A DNA stretch of 64,000 nucleotides from Hyphomicrobiales bacterium (GCA_900466605.1 UBMU01000012.1:1-64000), one strand, 5' to 3'; counted from the stretch's first letter, positions 18,999 to 27,959 are shown. Numbers and translations: made by a program. Notes: generated by a model not told the origin, from the letters alone.

Positions 18999-20228
18999 TC
19001 AGGCTTTCTTCCATTCCTGCCGGGGTAGCACGACTTTGCTGGCCCCTGGACGATCGGATGGAGCGACGCCGACGAACTGACCGTTTTGCCACTGGCCGGT
19101 CCACCAAAGCTTGCGAAGCTGGTTCTCCTCGAACTTCGTTTCGCCAAGAACGGTCTCGAAGCTGCCAGTGGCAAGTTCTGATGAAACCGCCTCCCTATCC
19201 AGCCCCTTGCGCTTGATCGCCTCTTGCAGCATTTGCAGGCTGGCATAGGTGATCACGCTCCCCCAGTAATCGGGGGCAATCCCCGTATGCGCCTCGTGAC
19301 GCTTGCGGTACTCCGCATTAGCCTTGTTGGCGGGATCGATACCGCCGAGACTCATGATGCCTGTCGCATTTTCTCCGTTGTTCTTGCTGTAGATCGGAAA
19401 GCCGGTTCCAACACCGAGATAGAGGACTTTCGGATTGAAGTTTGCGACCTGAGCCTGCTGGGTCAGTGCAAACGTATCGGGAGGATAGGAGAAGGCGACA
19501 AAGCTGTCGGCACCGCTTGCCTTTGCCTCATTGATGACAGGCGAGAAGTCGGATGTCGTTACAGGGTAGGTCTGGTCATAGACGACTTCGATGCCAGCGT
19601 CCTTGAACGCTGGGCGCGCTGCACTCACAAGGTCGATGCCGAAACCGTCAGCAACCGAGACCATCGCAACCTTGTTGTTGATTGTCCCCGCCTTGTTGGC
19701 GTCCACGAGGATACTGGCCAGCGCCTTGGCGTAGTCATGGCCACCGCCGAGCATCCAGAAGCTCTTCTTCCAGCGTTTGACGAATTGAGGTGCCTTGTCT
19801 GTCACCGCCGACACGGCAAGTTGCGGATAGCCGTAACGATCAAAGAGTGGCGCGACAGCAAGATTAAAACCGGTGCCCCACGGCGCAAGGATGAAATCGA
19901 CGTTGTCGTCTGTCGCCAGACGCTCCGTCGCCCGGACAACCTCTTCCGACGAAGAGCGATCGTCATATTCGATGACCTCGATTGGCAGCCTCTTGCCATC
20001 AGGAAGTTCGAGGCCCCCGGTGTCGTTCACGTCCTTGATCCAAAGCGAGTAGTTTGGAAGTGTCGTAATACCAGCGCCACCGGCATTGGGTCCGGTCTTT
20101 GAAATGGCGTAACCTATACGAACGGACTTGCGCTCCTGCGCAAAGGCAGCCCTTCCGGCGCCGGTTGCGGCGACCGCTGCAACAAGCGCCGCACTTCGCA
20201 GGACTTGCCTGCGTTGAAACGTCTTCAT
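18999..20228 (-). CDS. livK: Periplasmic substrate-binding protein of the Liv-type importer
   Basis: The 409-residue type-I periplasmic binding protein has an N-terminal export signal with two arginines (FQRRQVLRS followed by an Ala-rich hydrophobic stretch), so it may use Tat, and a cleavage region near AAFAQE. The mature part starts VRIGYAISKTGPNAGGAG, typical of the HAAT/amide-binding group. Start 20228 is chosen because an AGGAAAAT-like site lies upstream; ATG 20243 is an alternative. It is the first gene of the catabolic operon and sets the imported compound, which the downstream enzymes suggest is aromatic (inference). Confidence 0.93.
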   Translation of the reverse strand: MKTFQRRQVLRSAALVAAVAATGAGRAAFAQERKSVRIGYAISKTGPNAGGAGITTLPNYSLWIKDVNDTGGLELPDGKRLPIEVIEYDDRSSSEEVVRATERLATDDNVDFILAPWGTGFNLAVAPLFDRYGYPQLAVSAVTDKAPQFVKRWKKSFWMLGGGHDYAKALASILVDANKAGTINNKVAMVSVADGFGIDLVSAARPAFKDAGIEVVYDQTYPVTTSDFSPVINEAKASGADSFVAFSYPPDTFALTQQAQVANFNPKVLYLGVGTGFPIYSKNNGENATGIMSLGGIDPANKANAEYRKRHEAHTGIAPDYWGSVITYASLQMLQEAIKRKGLDREAVSSELATGSFETVLGETKFEENQLRKLWWTGQWQNGQFVGVAPSDRPGASKVVLPRQEWKKA

Positions 20229-20365
20229 CGATTTTCCTCCCATAAAAGCCCGCTCCCACAGGCTGTTCAGGCCAACATGGCATCGACGACCCGCTTCTCC
20301 TCCTGGGGCGTCGATCCATCCGTTGACATATCCAATCTACGCGTCGCTCAGCCGAAGCGTGATAG

Positions 20366-20395
20366 ACTTTTACAAGAGATACTTGTACTTTTCAC
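20366..20395. promoter_or_regulatory. Candidate AraC operator between livK and araC-type gene
   Basis: Two direct repeats, ACTTTTAC (20366-20373) and ACTTTTCAC (20387-20395), start 21 bp apart, the two-helical-turn spacing typical of AraC/XylS half-sites. They flank an inverted repeat TACAAG-agata-CTTGTA (20371-20387). Confidence 0.5.
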
Positions 20396-20415
20396 GGAAA
20401 GTCGAGAGGATCCCT

Positions 20416-21315
20416 ATGTCGCCTGCCAACGTGACGTCCAGTCAGACTGGCCACCCTCTTCCTCGAGTGCCCAAGGCTGTGGAAGCGCGCATTTTCCACG
20501 GCGCGCTTGCCCACTCGGCGTGGACCTTTCGGGGCACACGGAACCGGACTTTCATCCTGGTTTCGGGAAATGGACACATACGGTTGGGAAGCCATGAAGT
20601 TCCAGTCAGTGGTCCCGCCATTGTATGGGCTCCCTCGGGCGAGACGGGCTCCATCACCTTCGACGCTGGCACAGAAGGGGCGGCGCTGGCCGTCCCCGAT
20701 GTCATCCTTGGTTCCGCCATGCCGTCAGGCGCTGTTTTTGCGCAGGTTAGAGAAGCGATCTCGCGTCCGATTCTGGGGTCGCGTCTGACCACACAAGAGG
20801 CCCGACGCCTGGCGGGTACGCTCAGTATCATCGAGCAGGAACTGAAAGCTGACGCGCCGGGCGCTCAGGAAGTCATTCGCCATCACCTGGCACTTCTCCT
20901 CCTAGCAATCTGGCGCCTGGCGAACCCCGGCGCCGAAAGGAAGCAGCCTTCGCCGCGCGCAATCGTTCGCGGCTTTGTACACCTGGTCGAGCTCCACATC
21001 CGCGATCACTGGACGATTAACGAATACGCTGGCGCCCTCGGGGTTACGGCAGACCGCCTAAACAGTGCCATTCGCCGCGCAACTGGGCGAACGCCAATGG
21101 AACTCATCCACTCGCACCTAATCTCGGAAGCGTTGACGATGCTTGACGGCTCGGGGCTGCAGATCGCAGCTGTTGCCGAAGCACTGGGGTTCACGGATCC
21201 GGCTTATTTCAGCCGTTTCTTCAAGCGGATTACCGGTATCTCACCGCGCGCGCATCGCGCCGGTGCCGTCGTCAGACGGCCAAGCCCGGAGACCAGCTAC
21301 GCCGCCTGGCCCTGA
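20416..21315 (+). CDS. AraC-family transcriptional regulator
   Basis: The 299-residue protein has an N-terminal cupin-like sensing domain (residues ~25-130) and a C-terminal double helix-turn-helix of the AraC/XylS type, with the diagnostic end LGFTDPAYFSRFFKRITGIS. The start 20416 has AGAGGA seven bases upstream; a longer frame begins at 20323. It is transcribed divergently from the liv/catabolic operon and probably activates it when the imported compound or an intermediate is present (inference). Confidence 0.9.
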   Translation: MSPANVTSSQTGHPLPRVPKAVEARIFHGALAHSAWTFRGTRNRTFILVSGNGHIRLGSHEVPVSGPAIVWAPSGETGSITFDAGTEGAALAVPDVILGSAMPSGAVFAQVREAISRPILGSRLTTQEARRLAGTLSIIEQELKADAPGAQEVIRHHLALLLLAIWRLANPGAERKQPSPRAIVRGFVHLVELHIRDHWTINEYAGALGVTADRLNSAIRRATGRTPMELIHSHLISEALTMLDGSGLQIAAVAEALGFTDPAYFSRFFKRITGISPRAHRAGAVVRRPSPETSYAAWP

Positions 21316-21362
21316 CCCGGTCGTCTGAAACCCGGCGCACGCAGCGCCTTGCGAGGCATTGG

Positions 21363-21378
21363 GCAGGCACGCGCCTGC
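21363..21378 (+). terminator. Hairpin after the AraC regulator
   Basis: GCAGGC (21363-21368), loop ACGC, GCCTGC (21373-21378). It is a perfect 6-bp GC stem about 50 bases after the stop, between convergent genes. No clear T-run. Confidence 0.45.
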
Positions 21379-21389
21379 AAGACGTATCT

Positions 21390-21659
21390 CTATAGACGAA
21401 CCCGCTCGTCGGCCGGGCCAGTTTCCATATGGCTGAGAACATGGTGTACACCATCGACCGAAAGAGCCGCCAACTCGACTTTCCGTGCGTTTCCGATCGT
21501 TTCAAGTTCTCCTTCGAGCGTCACCGTATGGCCATCGGCATGTACCTTGATGGTGGCTGCATCAAGATCAAGGTCGGGAATCTGAGCGAGGGTTTCCTTG
21601 ACCTTCATTTCGAGCTCGCGACTGTCAGTATTTCCGGGCATCGGGATCTCCATCGACAT
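21390..21659 (-). CDS. BON-domain protein
   Basis: The 89-residue protein is a single BON domain (residues ~15-80) with the characteristic HTVTLEGELETIGNARKVEL core and VDGVHHVLSH end. BON domains bind phospholipid or envelope structures, and single-domain forms are common stress proteins. No signal peptide is seen. A possible EcfG-like promoter (TGAAC-N16-CGTT, 21674-21698) lies upstream but its spacing to the start is short. Confidence 0.85.
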   Translation of the reverse strand: MSMEIPMPGNTDSRELEMKVKETLAQIPDLDLDAATIKVHADGHTVTLEGELETIGNARKVELAALSVDGVHHVLSHMETGPADERVRL

Positions 21660-21928
21660 TCTGTGTCCTGAAAAACGCTCCAGCTCCCGAATTGTTCACG
21701 AACTCGCCGTGGCTATGAGGCGACGCAATTTAGGCACGGCCCCCGCCGATGACCTGCAGCTAGACTCTGCGCTCTCCGGCCGTCGTTTCAAGCTGAAAGG
21801 TCGAGATTAAGCTCCGCAATCGCGCGGCTTTGGGCAAGCGTTGCAGATCCGCGCGAGCGACATCGCAATCACATGCTCGGTTTCAAACGGTTCGAGGCGA
21901 CCGACCTTCAAGCGCTTGTCGCTTACTG

Positions 21929-22342
21929 TCAGGCTGGCTGGGCATCCTCTTCGGCCTTGCTCTCCGCCACGTCCTCGAGGCATTCAGCCTTCTCTGCGAG
22001 CGTCTTGCTCAATTTCCGCAGGGCCTCTTCGTCCAGCTTCTCGATGCCAACGAACTTGTTCTGAGCCTGCGACGTGAGGATGAGTTCATCGAGCTTGGCC
22101 TGCAGTGCTTTTCCATCCCTGTTCTGTGAGTTCTGCAGGACGAATACCATCAGAAAGGTGATGATTGTGGTGCTCGTGTTGATGACGAGCTGCCAGGTCT
22201 CGGAGTAGCCGAAAAACGGTCCCGAGACGGCCCATGCTACAACGAGAGCGACGGCGAGCACGAACGTAGCCGGCTTTCCGGACACGTGGGCGACAGCCGA
22301 CGCAAATTTGGAGAAGAAATCGGAGAAGCTGTGATCGCTCAT
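21929..22342 (-). CDS. Low-affinity iron permease family small membrane protein
   Basis: The 137-residue protein has two adjacent TM helices (about residues 20-42 and 50-70), the VAWAVSGPFFGYSETWQLVI signature of the small bacterial proteins named after yeast FET4, then a helical charged tail. An iron-transport role is not proven for this bacterial group. Start 22342 has GAGG before it, and an EcfG-type promoter lies 28 bp upstream, pointing to general-stress control. Confidence 0.85.
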   Translation of the reverse strand: MSDHSFSDFFSKFASAVAHVSGKPATFVLAVALVVAWAVSGPFFGYSETWQLVINTSTTIITFLMVFVLQNSQNRDGKALQAKLDELILTSQAQNKFVGIEKLDEEALRKLSKTLAEKAECLEDVAESKAEEDAQPA

Positions 22343-22370
22343 GATAACCTCGCGTTGCCCGGCGCAAGTT

Positions 22371-22396
22371 AACGCGCTCATCCGCAGCGAAGTTCC
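22371..22396 (-). promoter_or_regulatory. EcfG-type promoter of the iron-permease-like gene
   Basis: On the minus strand GGAAC (-35) and CGTT (-10) are separated by 17 bases, matching the alphaproteobacterial general-stress sigma consensus. The -10 box lies 28 bases before the ATG. Confidence 0.65.
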
Positions 22397-22476
22397 TGCG
22401 TCGTAGGGCTCCGTCGGGTAGAGGACTAACTCGCTGAGCTGGTGATGCTGGGACAGACAAATGCCGGGGCGCAATC

Positions 22477-22501
22477 GGAACATTTGGCGCGATTGCCGAT
22501 T
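22477..22501 (+). promoter_or_regulatory. Weaker EcfG-like promoter of the PRC-barrel gene
   Basis: GGAAC, 16 bases, then GATT rather than CGTT. The spacing to the start codon (30 bases) is the same as for the better sites in the window. Confidence 0.35.
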
Positions 22502-22531
22502 ATGCATCCACCAACAACGGAGGAAAAATCC

Positions 22532-22828
22532 ATGGATCACACGAACCACGTTCGCCTGACGGCTTCCGAACTAACCCCGACCGTGCTCGAAGGGGCTACG
22601 ATCTACGGAGCGGACGAACACAAGGTCGGCAAAATCGACCACATCCACGGCGCAGGAAACGGCGGGTCGGCCGTTATCGACGTCGGCGGCTTCCTTGGTA
22701 TCGGTGCAAAGCCAGTCGCGGTCCCAATCTCCGATCTGGAGTTCATGCGTGACGAGGACGGCGACGTCCACGCTGTCACGAGCTGGACAAAGGACGAGCT
22801 GCAGAAGATGCCCGAACACCACGACTGA
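22532..22828 (+). CDS. PRC-barrel domain protein
   Basis: The 98-residue protein is mostly a PRC-barrel domain (residues ~20-90): ATIYGADEHKVGKIDHIH, then GGFLGIGAKPVAVPISDLEF. PRC barrels occur in photosynthetic reaction centre H and RimM and here in small stress or acid-tolerance proteins. GGAGGAAAAATCC precedes the ATG at 22532, which excludes the longer frame. A textbook terminator follows. Confidence 0.88.
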   Translation: MDHTNHVRLTASELTPTVLEGATIYGADEHKVGKIDHIHGAGNGGSAVIDVGGFLGIGAKPVAVPISDLEFMRDEDGDVHAVTSWTKDELQKMPEHHD

Positions 22829-22837
22829 CAATCTTGA

Positions 22838-22862
22838 GGCGGCTGCGAGGCCGCCATTTTTT
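22838..22862 (+). terminator. Rho-independent terminator
   Basis: GGCGGC (22838-22843), loop TGCGAG, GCCGCC (22850-22855) followed by ATTTTTT. It terminates the PRC-barrel message. Confidence 0.85.
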
Positions 22863-22863
22863 C

Positions 22864-23240
22864 TCAAGCGCTCTCCTGGAGCACGCGCTTCAACGAGGCG
22901 AGGTCCAGCATCCGCTCGAAGCCCTCGTCGGTCATCTCCGGCAGCCTGAACAGCACGAGTTCGACCTCTGTCTCTTCCTCGGCGATCATGCTAAGCGGCA
23001 TGTACATCTCGGGCTTTCCATCGAGTTGCACCCAATGATCCAGAACGCCGAAGTCGTTTGGCTCGCTGAATCGGACCGTCGTCTCGCCCGCGGGCCTCTC
23101 TGCCGCCGGCCGGTGTCGGTCTCGTGAAGCGAACTCGACATGTCCGCCGCCCATTTCGGGACATTTTCCGGCTTGCGCGCAAAGTCATAAGCTTTCTCGA
23201 ACGGAACGTGGACCGTCGTATGAATAATCTGCGCCTGCAT
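22864..23240 (-). pseudogene. SRPBCC/polyketide-cyclase-like gene with a frameshift
   Basis: Two frames on the minus strand together make one SRPBCC-like protein. The N-terminal part from ATG 23240 reads MQAQIIHTTVHVPFEKAYDF to about WAADMSSSLHETDTG. The rest (ERPAGETTVRFSEPNDFGVL to LASLKRVLQESA) is in another frame. The switch occurs near 23100-23115 in a GC-rich run of CGG triplets, consistent with a one-base loss. The final helix is also shorter than in relatives I recall. Either a recent inactivation or a sequencing error explains it. Members of this fold bind small hydrophobic ligands. Confidence 0.75.
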
Positions 23241-23555
23241 TGCTGAACTCCTTCTCTCAGGTTGCCGTGGCGGCTCGCGCGGGGATAGCGGTCAGGGCTG
23301 GCCGCCGCCACCGCCCGATCCGTAGACCTGTCCATCGTGTAGCGCGCATTGGGTCCGCGAACATAGATCGATGCCAGCTCCGCGCTCGACGCGTCATGGG
23401 AAGCGCACGGGACCGTGTAGGAGGGGATCGACGTTACAAATGGGCCGTATCCCGGCCCTGACTCGGCTAGCCCACTGCACCTAAATCTGGCTGTGACCGA
23501 TGTGGCTGTCTCGGAGCATGAGGCCGGCCACCTCGCCGGCCTCAGTCGCTCAGCT

Positions 23556-23981
23556 TTACTCTTCTGTCTTCGGGACCTGTCGATGAAAGGGCCAAGTGAC
23601 GATGTAGCCACCGAAAAGCGCGGCCCAAACGAGGAGAGGTTGAAGCGGGAGCCTGATGGTGTGGTAGAGCCACTGCCAGTAGGTGCTGTCTGCTCCGGCG
23701 AGGTCGCCGACTGCATGCTTGATGTTGGCGGGAAAGACACAAATCGCATAAAGCGCCAACGCTGCCCCCGCGGTTCGACGGGAAGCCCGGATCAAAAGTC
23801 CAATCGCGCCTGCCATCTCGCAAATGCCGGTGATCAAGATGAGGTGAGAAGCATCGGGCACCCAAACGGGTGTAATCTTGAGAAACGGCGCAGGGATTGT
23901 AACATGCAGCACGCCTGCAACACCGTACAAGACCGCAAGGCTGATACGGCAATAGACCCGCCAGTGTTCAATCTTTGCCAT
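23556..23981 (-). CDS. DoxX-like four-helix membrane protein
   Basis: The 141-residue protein has four hydrophobic segments and the DoxX-family layout (RISLAVLYGVAGVLHVTIPA at the N-terminus and FPANIKHAV in the middle). DoxX-like proteins are small inner-membrane proteins linked to redox or thiosulfate metabolism in some species; function here is unknown. It overlaps the end of the upstream hydrolase gene by 14 bases, so they are coupled. A TTG at 23990 is an alternative start. Confidence 0.85.
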   Translation of the reverse strand: MAKIEHWRVYCRISLAVLYGVAGVLHVTIPAPFLKITPVWVPDASHLILITGICEMAGAIGLLIRASRRTAGAALALYAICVFPANIKHAVGDLAGADSTYWQWLYHTIRLPLQPLLVWAALFGGYIVTWPFHRQVPKTEE

Positions 23982-24966
23982 CGTCTGCAATTTGCCGTTC
24001 GGTGGCCTTCGCAGTGGCCGTCAAGTTGACGCTTCGGCCCGCCACATGTTCGATGGCCGCGATTGCGAGGTCTCGCGCCACATAGTCGGACTTGTGACCA
24101 AGGTTCTTTACGACGATCAACCTTGCGCCGTGAATGTCGCGCGCAAGATGTTTTGCGTGCACTTCTGGAGAGACTATTTTGTCAATATCCCCGGTAATAA
24201 TGACCGTTGGCACCTTGATCCGCCGATACGACCGTGACGCCGTTCTCGCCCATGCGCTCAATGCCGAGACTTCCTGGGCATTCCGTCGAAATGCCGCCGG
24301 CCGTAATGCCTGCATCGCTTTGGTCTTGGCGATGTAATCCGGCGGTCGTCGATTTGGGGCGAAAACCTCCTTGCTGGTCCGATCAATCGCCAAGGCTCCA
24401 ATCGTAGGAACAATCAACGTGCTGAATATCGGGCCAGTAATCGGGGCTGCGGCGGCGTCGTAGTACCACGCAACTCCGCCCTTCCATGAATAGACAGCGG
24501 GGGAGAGGAACACGAGGCCGGAGACTTGGTCGGGATGACGAACGGCAAGCGATGCAGCTATCGCTCCGCCGAACGAATGGCCGACGACGATTGCTTTCTT
24601 GATGCCACGCTTCCTCATCAGCCTCGAGATGGCGTCTGCCTGTGCATCGGGAAGAATGTAGTCGGGCCCGCCCAAGTCTGAATCCCCATGCCCCGGGCGA
24701 TCGACAAAAAGCAACCGAGATCGCCCTTCCAACTTCTTCCTGAAGGAAAGCATCGGGTCATAGAGGCCTGTGCTCGCACCATGGATAAAGACGATCGTTG
24801 GCAGGTCGGCGTTCCCTACCGGCTCAAGGATGACGCTGTTGAGCTTTATGCCGCCAACGTCGAGCCTTTCCGGTCTTGTCTCATTGGCCAATGAGGCTGC
24901 CGGGACGAGATGTAGATAAGCTGCGACCAACAGGGGCAAGATCATTGCGGAGAGTGTGATGCGCAC
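23968..24966 (-). CDS. Exported alpha/beta hydrolase
   Basis: The 332-residue protein has an N-terminal signal peptide (hydrophobic to about residue 27, ASLANE) and an alpha/beta-hydrolase fold: HGAST oxyanion motif, nucleophile elbow GHSFGG, acid in ITGDIDKIVSP and catalytic His in LGHKSD. The substrate is not evident. The start is GTG 24966, with GAAGAGG four bases upstream. The DoxX-like gene overlaps its 3' end. Confidence 0.9.
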   Translation of the reverse strand: MRITLSAMILPLLVAAYLHLVPAASLANETRPERLDVGGIKLNSVILEPVGNADLPTIVFIHGASTGLYDPMLSFRKKLEGRSRLLFVDRPGHGDSDLGGPDYILPDAQADAISRLMRKRGIKKAIVVGHSFGGAIAASLAVRHPDQVSGLVFLSPAVYSWKGGVAWYYDAAAAPITGPIFSTLIVPTIGALAIDRTSKEVFAPNRRPPDYIAKTKAMQALRPAAFRRNAQEVSALSAWARTASRSYRRIKVPTVIITGDIDKIVSPEVHAKHLARDIHGARLIVVKNLGHKSDYVARDLAIAAIEHVAGRSVNLTATAKATERQIADDGKD

Positions 24967-25108
24967 GGTGCCTCTTCGAGGTTGTCTAATCCAAGTTGAT
25001 CTCAGGTACGGTCGGAAACTGTTTCTGGTTTCATTCGGTGAAATCCAATTGGGAAAGAAGTCAGCTTGGTTTTTCGTGCATTACCCGCCGCAAACTCGAG
25101 GGACACCA

Positions 25109-27403
25109 TCATCCGCCACCGTCTCTCCCCTTCGCAAACTCGGTCTCAACGAGGAGGCAGGAGCGGTCTGATGTGCCGAGAAGAGTGTCCGCGATTTCAC
25201 CATAGGAAAGTGTTGCTCCCAATCTGCGGCTGACGCCGAGGACAATCAGATTGTAATTGCCGCTGCGAGCGTAGCGAAGAATGTCCAGCTCGGGCGATGA
25301 TCCCTGACGAACAAACTTCTCTGGTTTGACGTCGTAATAAGCTGCAACGGCGTCAACCTGTCGAAATGGATCGGCTTGGTTCTTACCCTGGTCAGTAATG
25401 CGGGAGACGCCCGCTCTTTGCCGTTCCTCGATAAACATCACCGCGCAATGTCCACCGCTGGCCTTGGAAAGTGCGAACGCGAATTCAGCAGCACGTCCCG
25501 ACCGCTCAGTCCCGCTGATCGGGACGAGGATGCGAAAGTCGCTACTGTCTTCGGGAATATGGCCCCGCGCAGATACGAGGGCGGTCGTGCCGGCGAACTG
25601 CAATGCAGTTGTTTGGATCGCCTGACTGTAGGTCCCATCTGACGTCATGACGGGCTCCAATCCGGCAAAGAGCAAGTCGTGGCCGGATTTCGATATGTCC
25701 TCAAGCGCGCTCGCAAGGTCGACGTCCTTCTCGTATGCCGTCACATGAAGCTTCGCGGTCTGGTCGCCGCCTGCCGCCACCGCTTCCGTTGCGTGTCGTT
25801 CAAGAACGCCGGCGATATCGGCTCGAGCGGAGGTTTCCGCCGGTTCCTCGGCACTGCCTTGCCGCGCACGCACTCCGACGTCTTTCGGTGAGACATCCAA
25901 GGACGTCACCGGCATGTTCCTTGCCGACGCCAGGAGCGCGACTATCCTTGCCGCGACCTTGCTGTTGGACGATCCGTCAACGACGAGAACTGCCCGTTCG
26001 AACTGGTTCAGGAAGCTATCCTTCTCGAAATCCTCTCGCTCGAGCCGATCCTTCTCATCCTCACGCAGGGGAAGCCTCGCAAGCGCCCATCTTAGCGTCG
26101 GTGGCATTGCCATGGTGGTTATGACAGCCATAGCAACGATCACAGAGAACAGCTCCTCGTTCAGTACGCCGACGGAAAGGCCGATAGTGGCAACAATGAC
26201 CTCTGTCGATCCACGAGCGTTCATACCGCACCCTAGTGCCAAGGCCTCAGGGTTGGAGAGCCCGCTTACCCTGGCCGCTGCAAAAGCGCCGCCGAACTTT
26301 CCCACCGAGGCAATCAACACGACTGCCAACGTGAGCAGCAGAATCTTAGGCTGAGCGAGAACGGTCAGGTCCGTCTGCAGGCCAGTAAGGCCGAAAAATA
26401 CCGGCATAAACAGGGCGGTCGTCAGGCCACGCAACTGGACATCGATCTGACGGGTCAGGATCGGTGATTCTCCTACAAGTATCCCAGCAACGAAGGCACC
26501 CAGAACGGTGTGCACGCCGATCGCATTGGTGACCATCGCCATGCATCCCATGATAGCGATGATGGCGCTAAGAACTGGGAGGTCACTCTTGAAGTTGTCG
26601 TTCGTCCAGCGGATGATTTCAAAGACGATGCGCCTGCCTATCGTAAAGCTGAATGCCATGAACGCGACGGTGCCAACTACGCTCTTAACCATCGTGAGCG
26701 CGTCAACGGTCCCCGTCTTCGCAAGCCCAAAGGTAACTGCGATGATAATCCAGCCTAGCGTGTCGTCTATGATGGCTGAGGCAACGATCAACTGCCCAAT
26801 GTTTCGCCTCATGAAATCCATTTCGCGCACGACCGAGGCGACGATCTTCACGGAAGAGATCGACAGCGCGGTCCCAAGGAACAGCGACGCGACTAGTCTC
26901 TTCTCGGGATCCGGCAGCAGGTCTGCCGGCATGAATTGGCCAAGGGCGAATCCGGCAGCGAACGGGATGGCTATCCCCGCCAACGACACGCCTGTCGCGG
27001 ACTTCCGAAGCTTCCGCGCAAGTGCGAGATCTGTTTCCATTCCCGCGAGCAACAGCAGGAAAAGGATGCCCAGCTGTCCGATCGCGTTGCTCATGCTCTT
27101 TTGAGCTTGGTTCGTTGGAAACAGCTGTGCTTGCAGGTCAGGAAATGCAAGACCGAACAGAGAGGTGCCAAGTATCACGCCCGCAATGATCTGACCCATA
27201 ATTGACGGCTGGCCGATCCTCACCATCAATTCGCCAAGTAGGCGGCCCGCAACGACCAGGATTACAATTTGCAGAAGGAAGAGCGCCTCGGACGGTTCCG
27301 CGGCATTGTCTTTCCGAGCGGCGAGAGCTGGGACCGTACTGAAAAGTATCGAGAGAGCGACTAACAATGCGAAAACTGTGAGGGAAATTCGGATTTTCGT
27401 CAT
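25109..27403 (-). CDS. Kef/NapA-type monovalent cation:proton antiporter with C-terminal Usp-like domains
   Basis: The 764-residue protein begins with a signal-like helix, then a CPA2 antiporter core of about 12 TM helices to residue ~430 (GQPSIMGQIIAGVILGTS, ASAIIDDTLGWI with the twin acidic pair DD, GCGMNARGSTEVIVA). The cytoplasmic C-terminal ~300 residues look like a pair of universal-stress-protein domains (AVLVVDGSSNSKVAARIVAL and ILVPISGTERSGRAAEFAFA, ending LGTSDRSCLLVE) rather than the usual TrkA-N domain. It probably expels Na+ or K+ in exchange for protons under nucleotide control. An EcfG-type promoter lies upstream. Confidence 0.9.
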   Translation of the reverse strand: MTKIRISLTVFALLVALSILFSTVPALAARKDNAAEPSEALFLLQIVILVVAGRLLGELMVRIGQPSIMGQIIAGVILGTSLFGLAFPDLQAQLFPTNQAQKSMSNAIGQLGILFLLLLAGMETDLALARKLRKSATGVSLAGIAIPFAAGFALGQFMPADLLPDPEKRLVASLFLGTALSISSVKIVASVVREMDFMRRNIGQLIVASAIIDDTLGWIIIAVTFGLAKTGTVDALTMVKSVVGTVAFMAFSFTIGRRIVFEIIRWTNDNFKSDLPVLSAIIAIMGCMAMVTNAIGVHTVLGAFVAGILVGESPILTRQIDVQLRGLTTALFMPVFFGLTGLQTDLTVLAQPKILLLTLAVVLIASVGKFGGAFAAARVSGLSNPEALALGCGMNARGSTEVIVATIGLSVGVLNEELFSVIVAMAVITTMAMPPTLRWALARLPLREDEKDRLEREDFEKDSFLNQFERAVLVVDGSSNSKVAARIVALLASARNMPVTSLDVSPKDVGVRARQGSAEEPAETSARADIAGVLERHATEAVAAGGDQTAKLHVTAYEKDVDLASALEDISKSGHDLLFAGLEPVMTSDGTYSQAIQTTALQFAGTTALVSARGHIPEDSSDFRILVPISGTERSGRAAEFAFALSKASGGHCAVMFIEERQRAGVSRITDQGKNQADPFRQVDAVAAYYDVKPEKFVRQGSSPELDILRYARSGNYNLIVLGVSRRLGATLSYGEIADTLLGTSDRSCLLVETEFAKGRDGGG

Positions 27404-27959
27404 GTGGCGACTCTATTGAGATCCATCCAAACGACCAACCAAACGATAGGGTTCCAAAGATCCCTTACGAGGGCCCTGGCAATACGGTGAACCGGCGACA
27501 CCTCCTTCACAAGGTTCGAGCACTTCATAAAACAGAATTCGAAACATCGGAACCTGTCCTCTTGTCGGCCGCCTGGCTCAGGTTTGGCAAGAGTACTGTC
27601 GACTACTCAAATTGCTGGTCGGAGTTGCCATGTGTCCGGCCTTTGGATGAGCCATAGACCGTGGCCACTGGCCATAATGGTCTCCGCGGTTCGGAGCCCG
27701 GTCAATAGTTCGCGCTCGAAGCGCCTGGCGCAAAGTGGGTTATCCTCTTCCATGGGCCGACGGGCGTAGGTGCGTATAAGTCTCCTGCTCGTACCAACGA
27801 CGTCGACGACGCATGCGCCGTGTTCAGTTCCTGACAGCGGACGGCGCCAGGCCCATGGCAAACCGCGGTCGTTGCGCATCGCTGGCAAGCTCGCGGCTAG
27901 GATATTTTCGAGGCACGTCGTCCAAACACGGCATGTTTTTCCCGGCATCGAAATACCAA
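27404..27959. other. Intergenic region between antiporter and receiver genes
   Basis: It holds the antiporter promoter (27430-27455). A 113-codon minus-strand frame at 27607-27948 follows the receiver gene but lacks a ribosome-binding site and recognisable motifs, so I do not call it. Confidence 0.4.
27430..27455 (-). promoter_or_regulatory. EcfG-type promoter of the antiporter gene
   Basis: On the minus strand GGAAC and CGTT are 17 bases apart. The -10 box lies 26 bases before the antiporter ATG. Confidence 0.65.

Noticed and set aside
22991..23749. 252-codon minus-strand frame
   Set aside because: It is a composition-driven shadow, Arg/Ser-rich, overlapping the SRPBCC and DoxX-like genes, without a ribosome-binding site.
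27607..27948. 113-codon frame after the receiver gene
   Set aside because: No ribosome-binding site, motif or hydrophobic pattern; codon use is not convincing.
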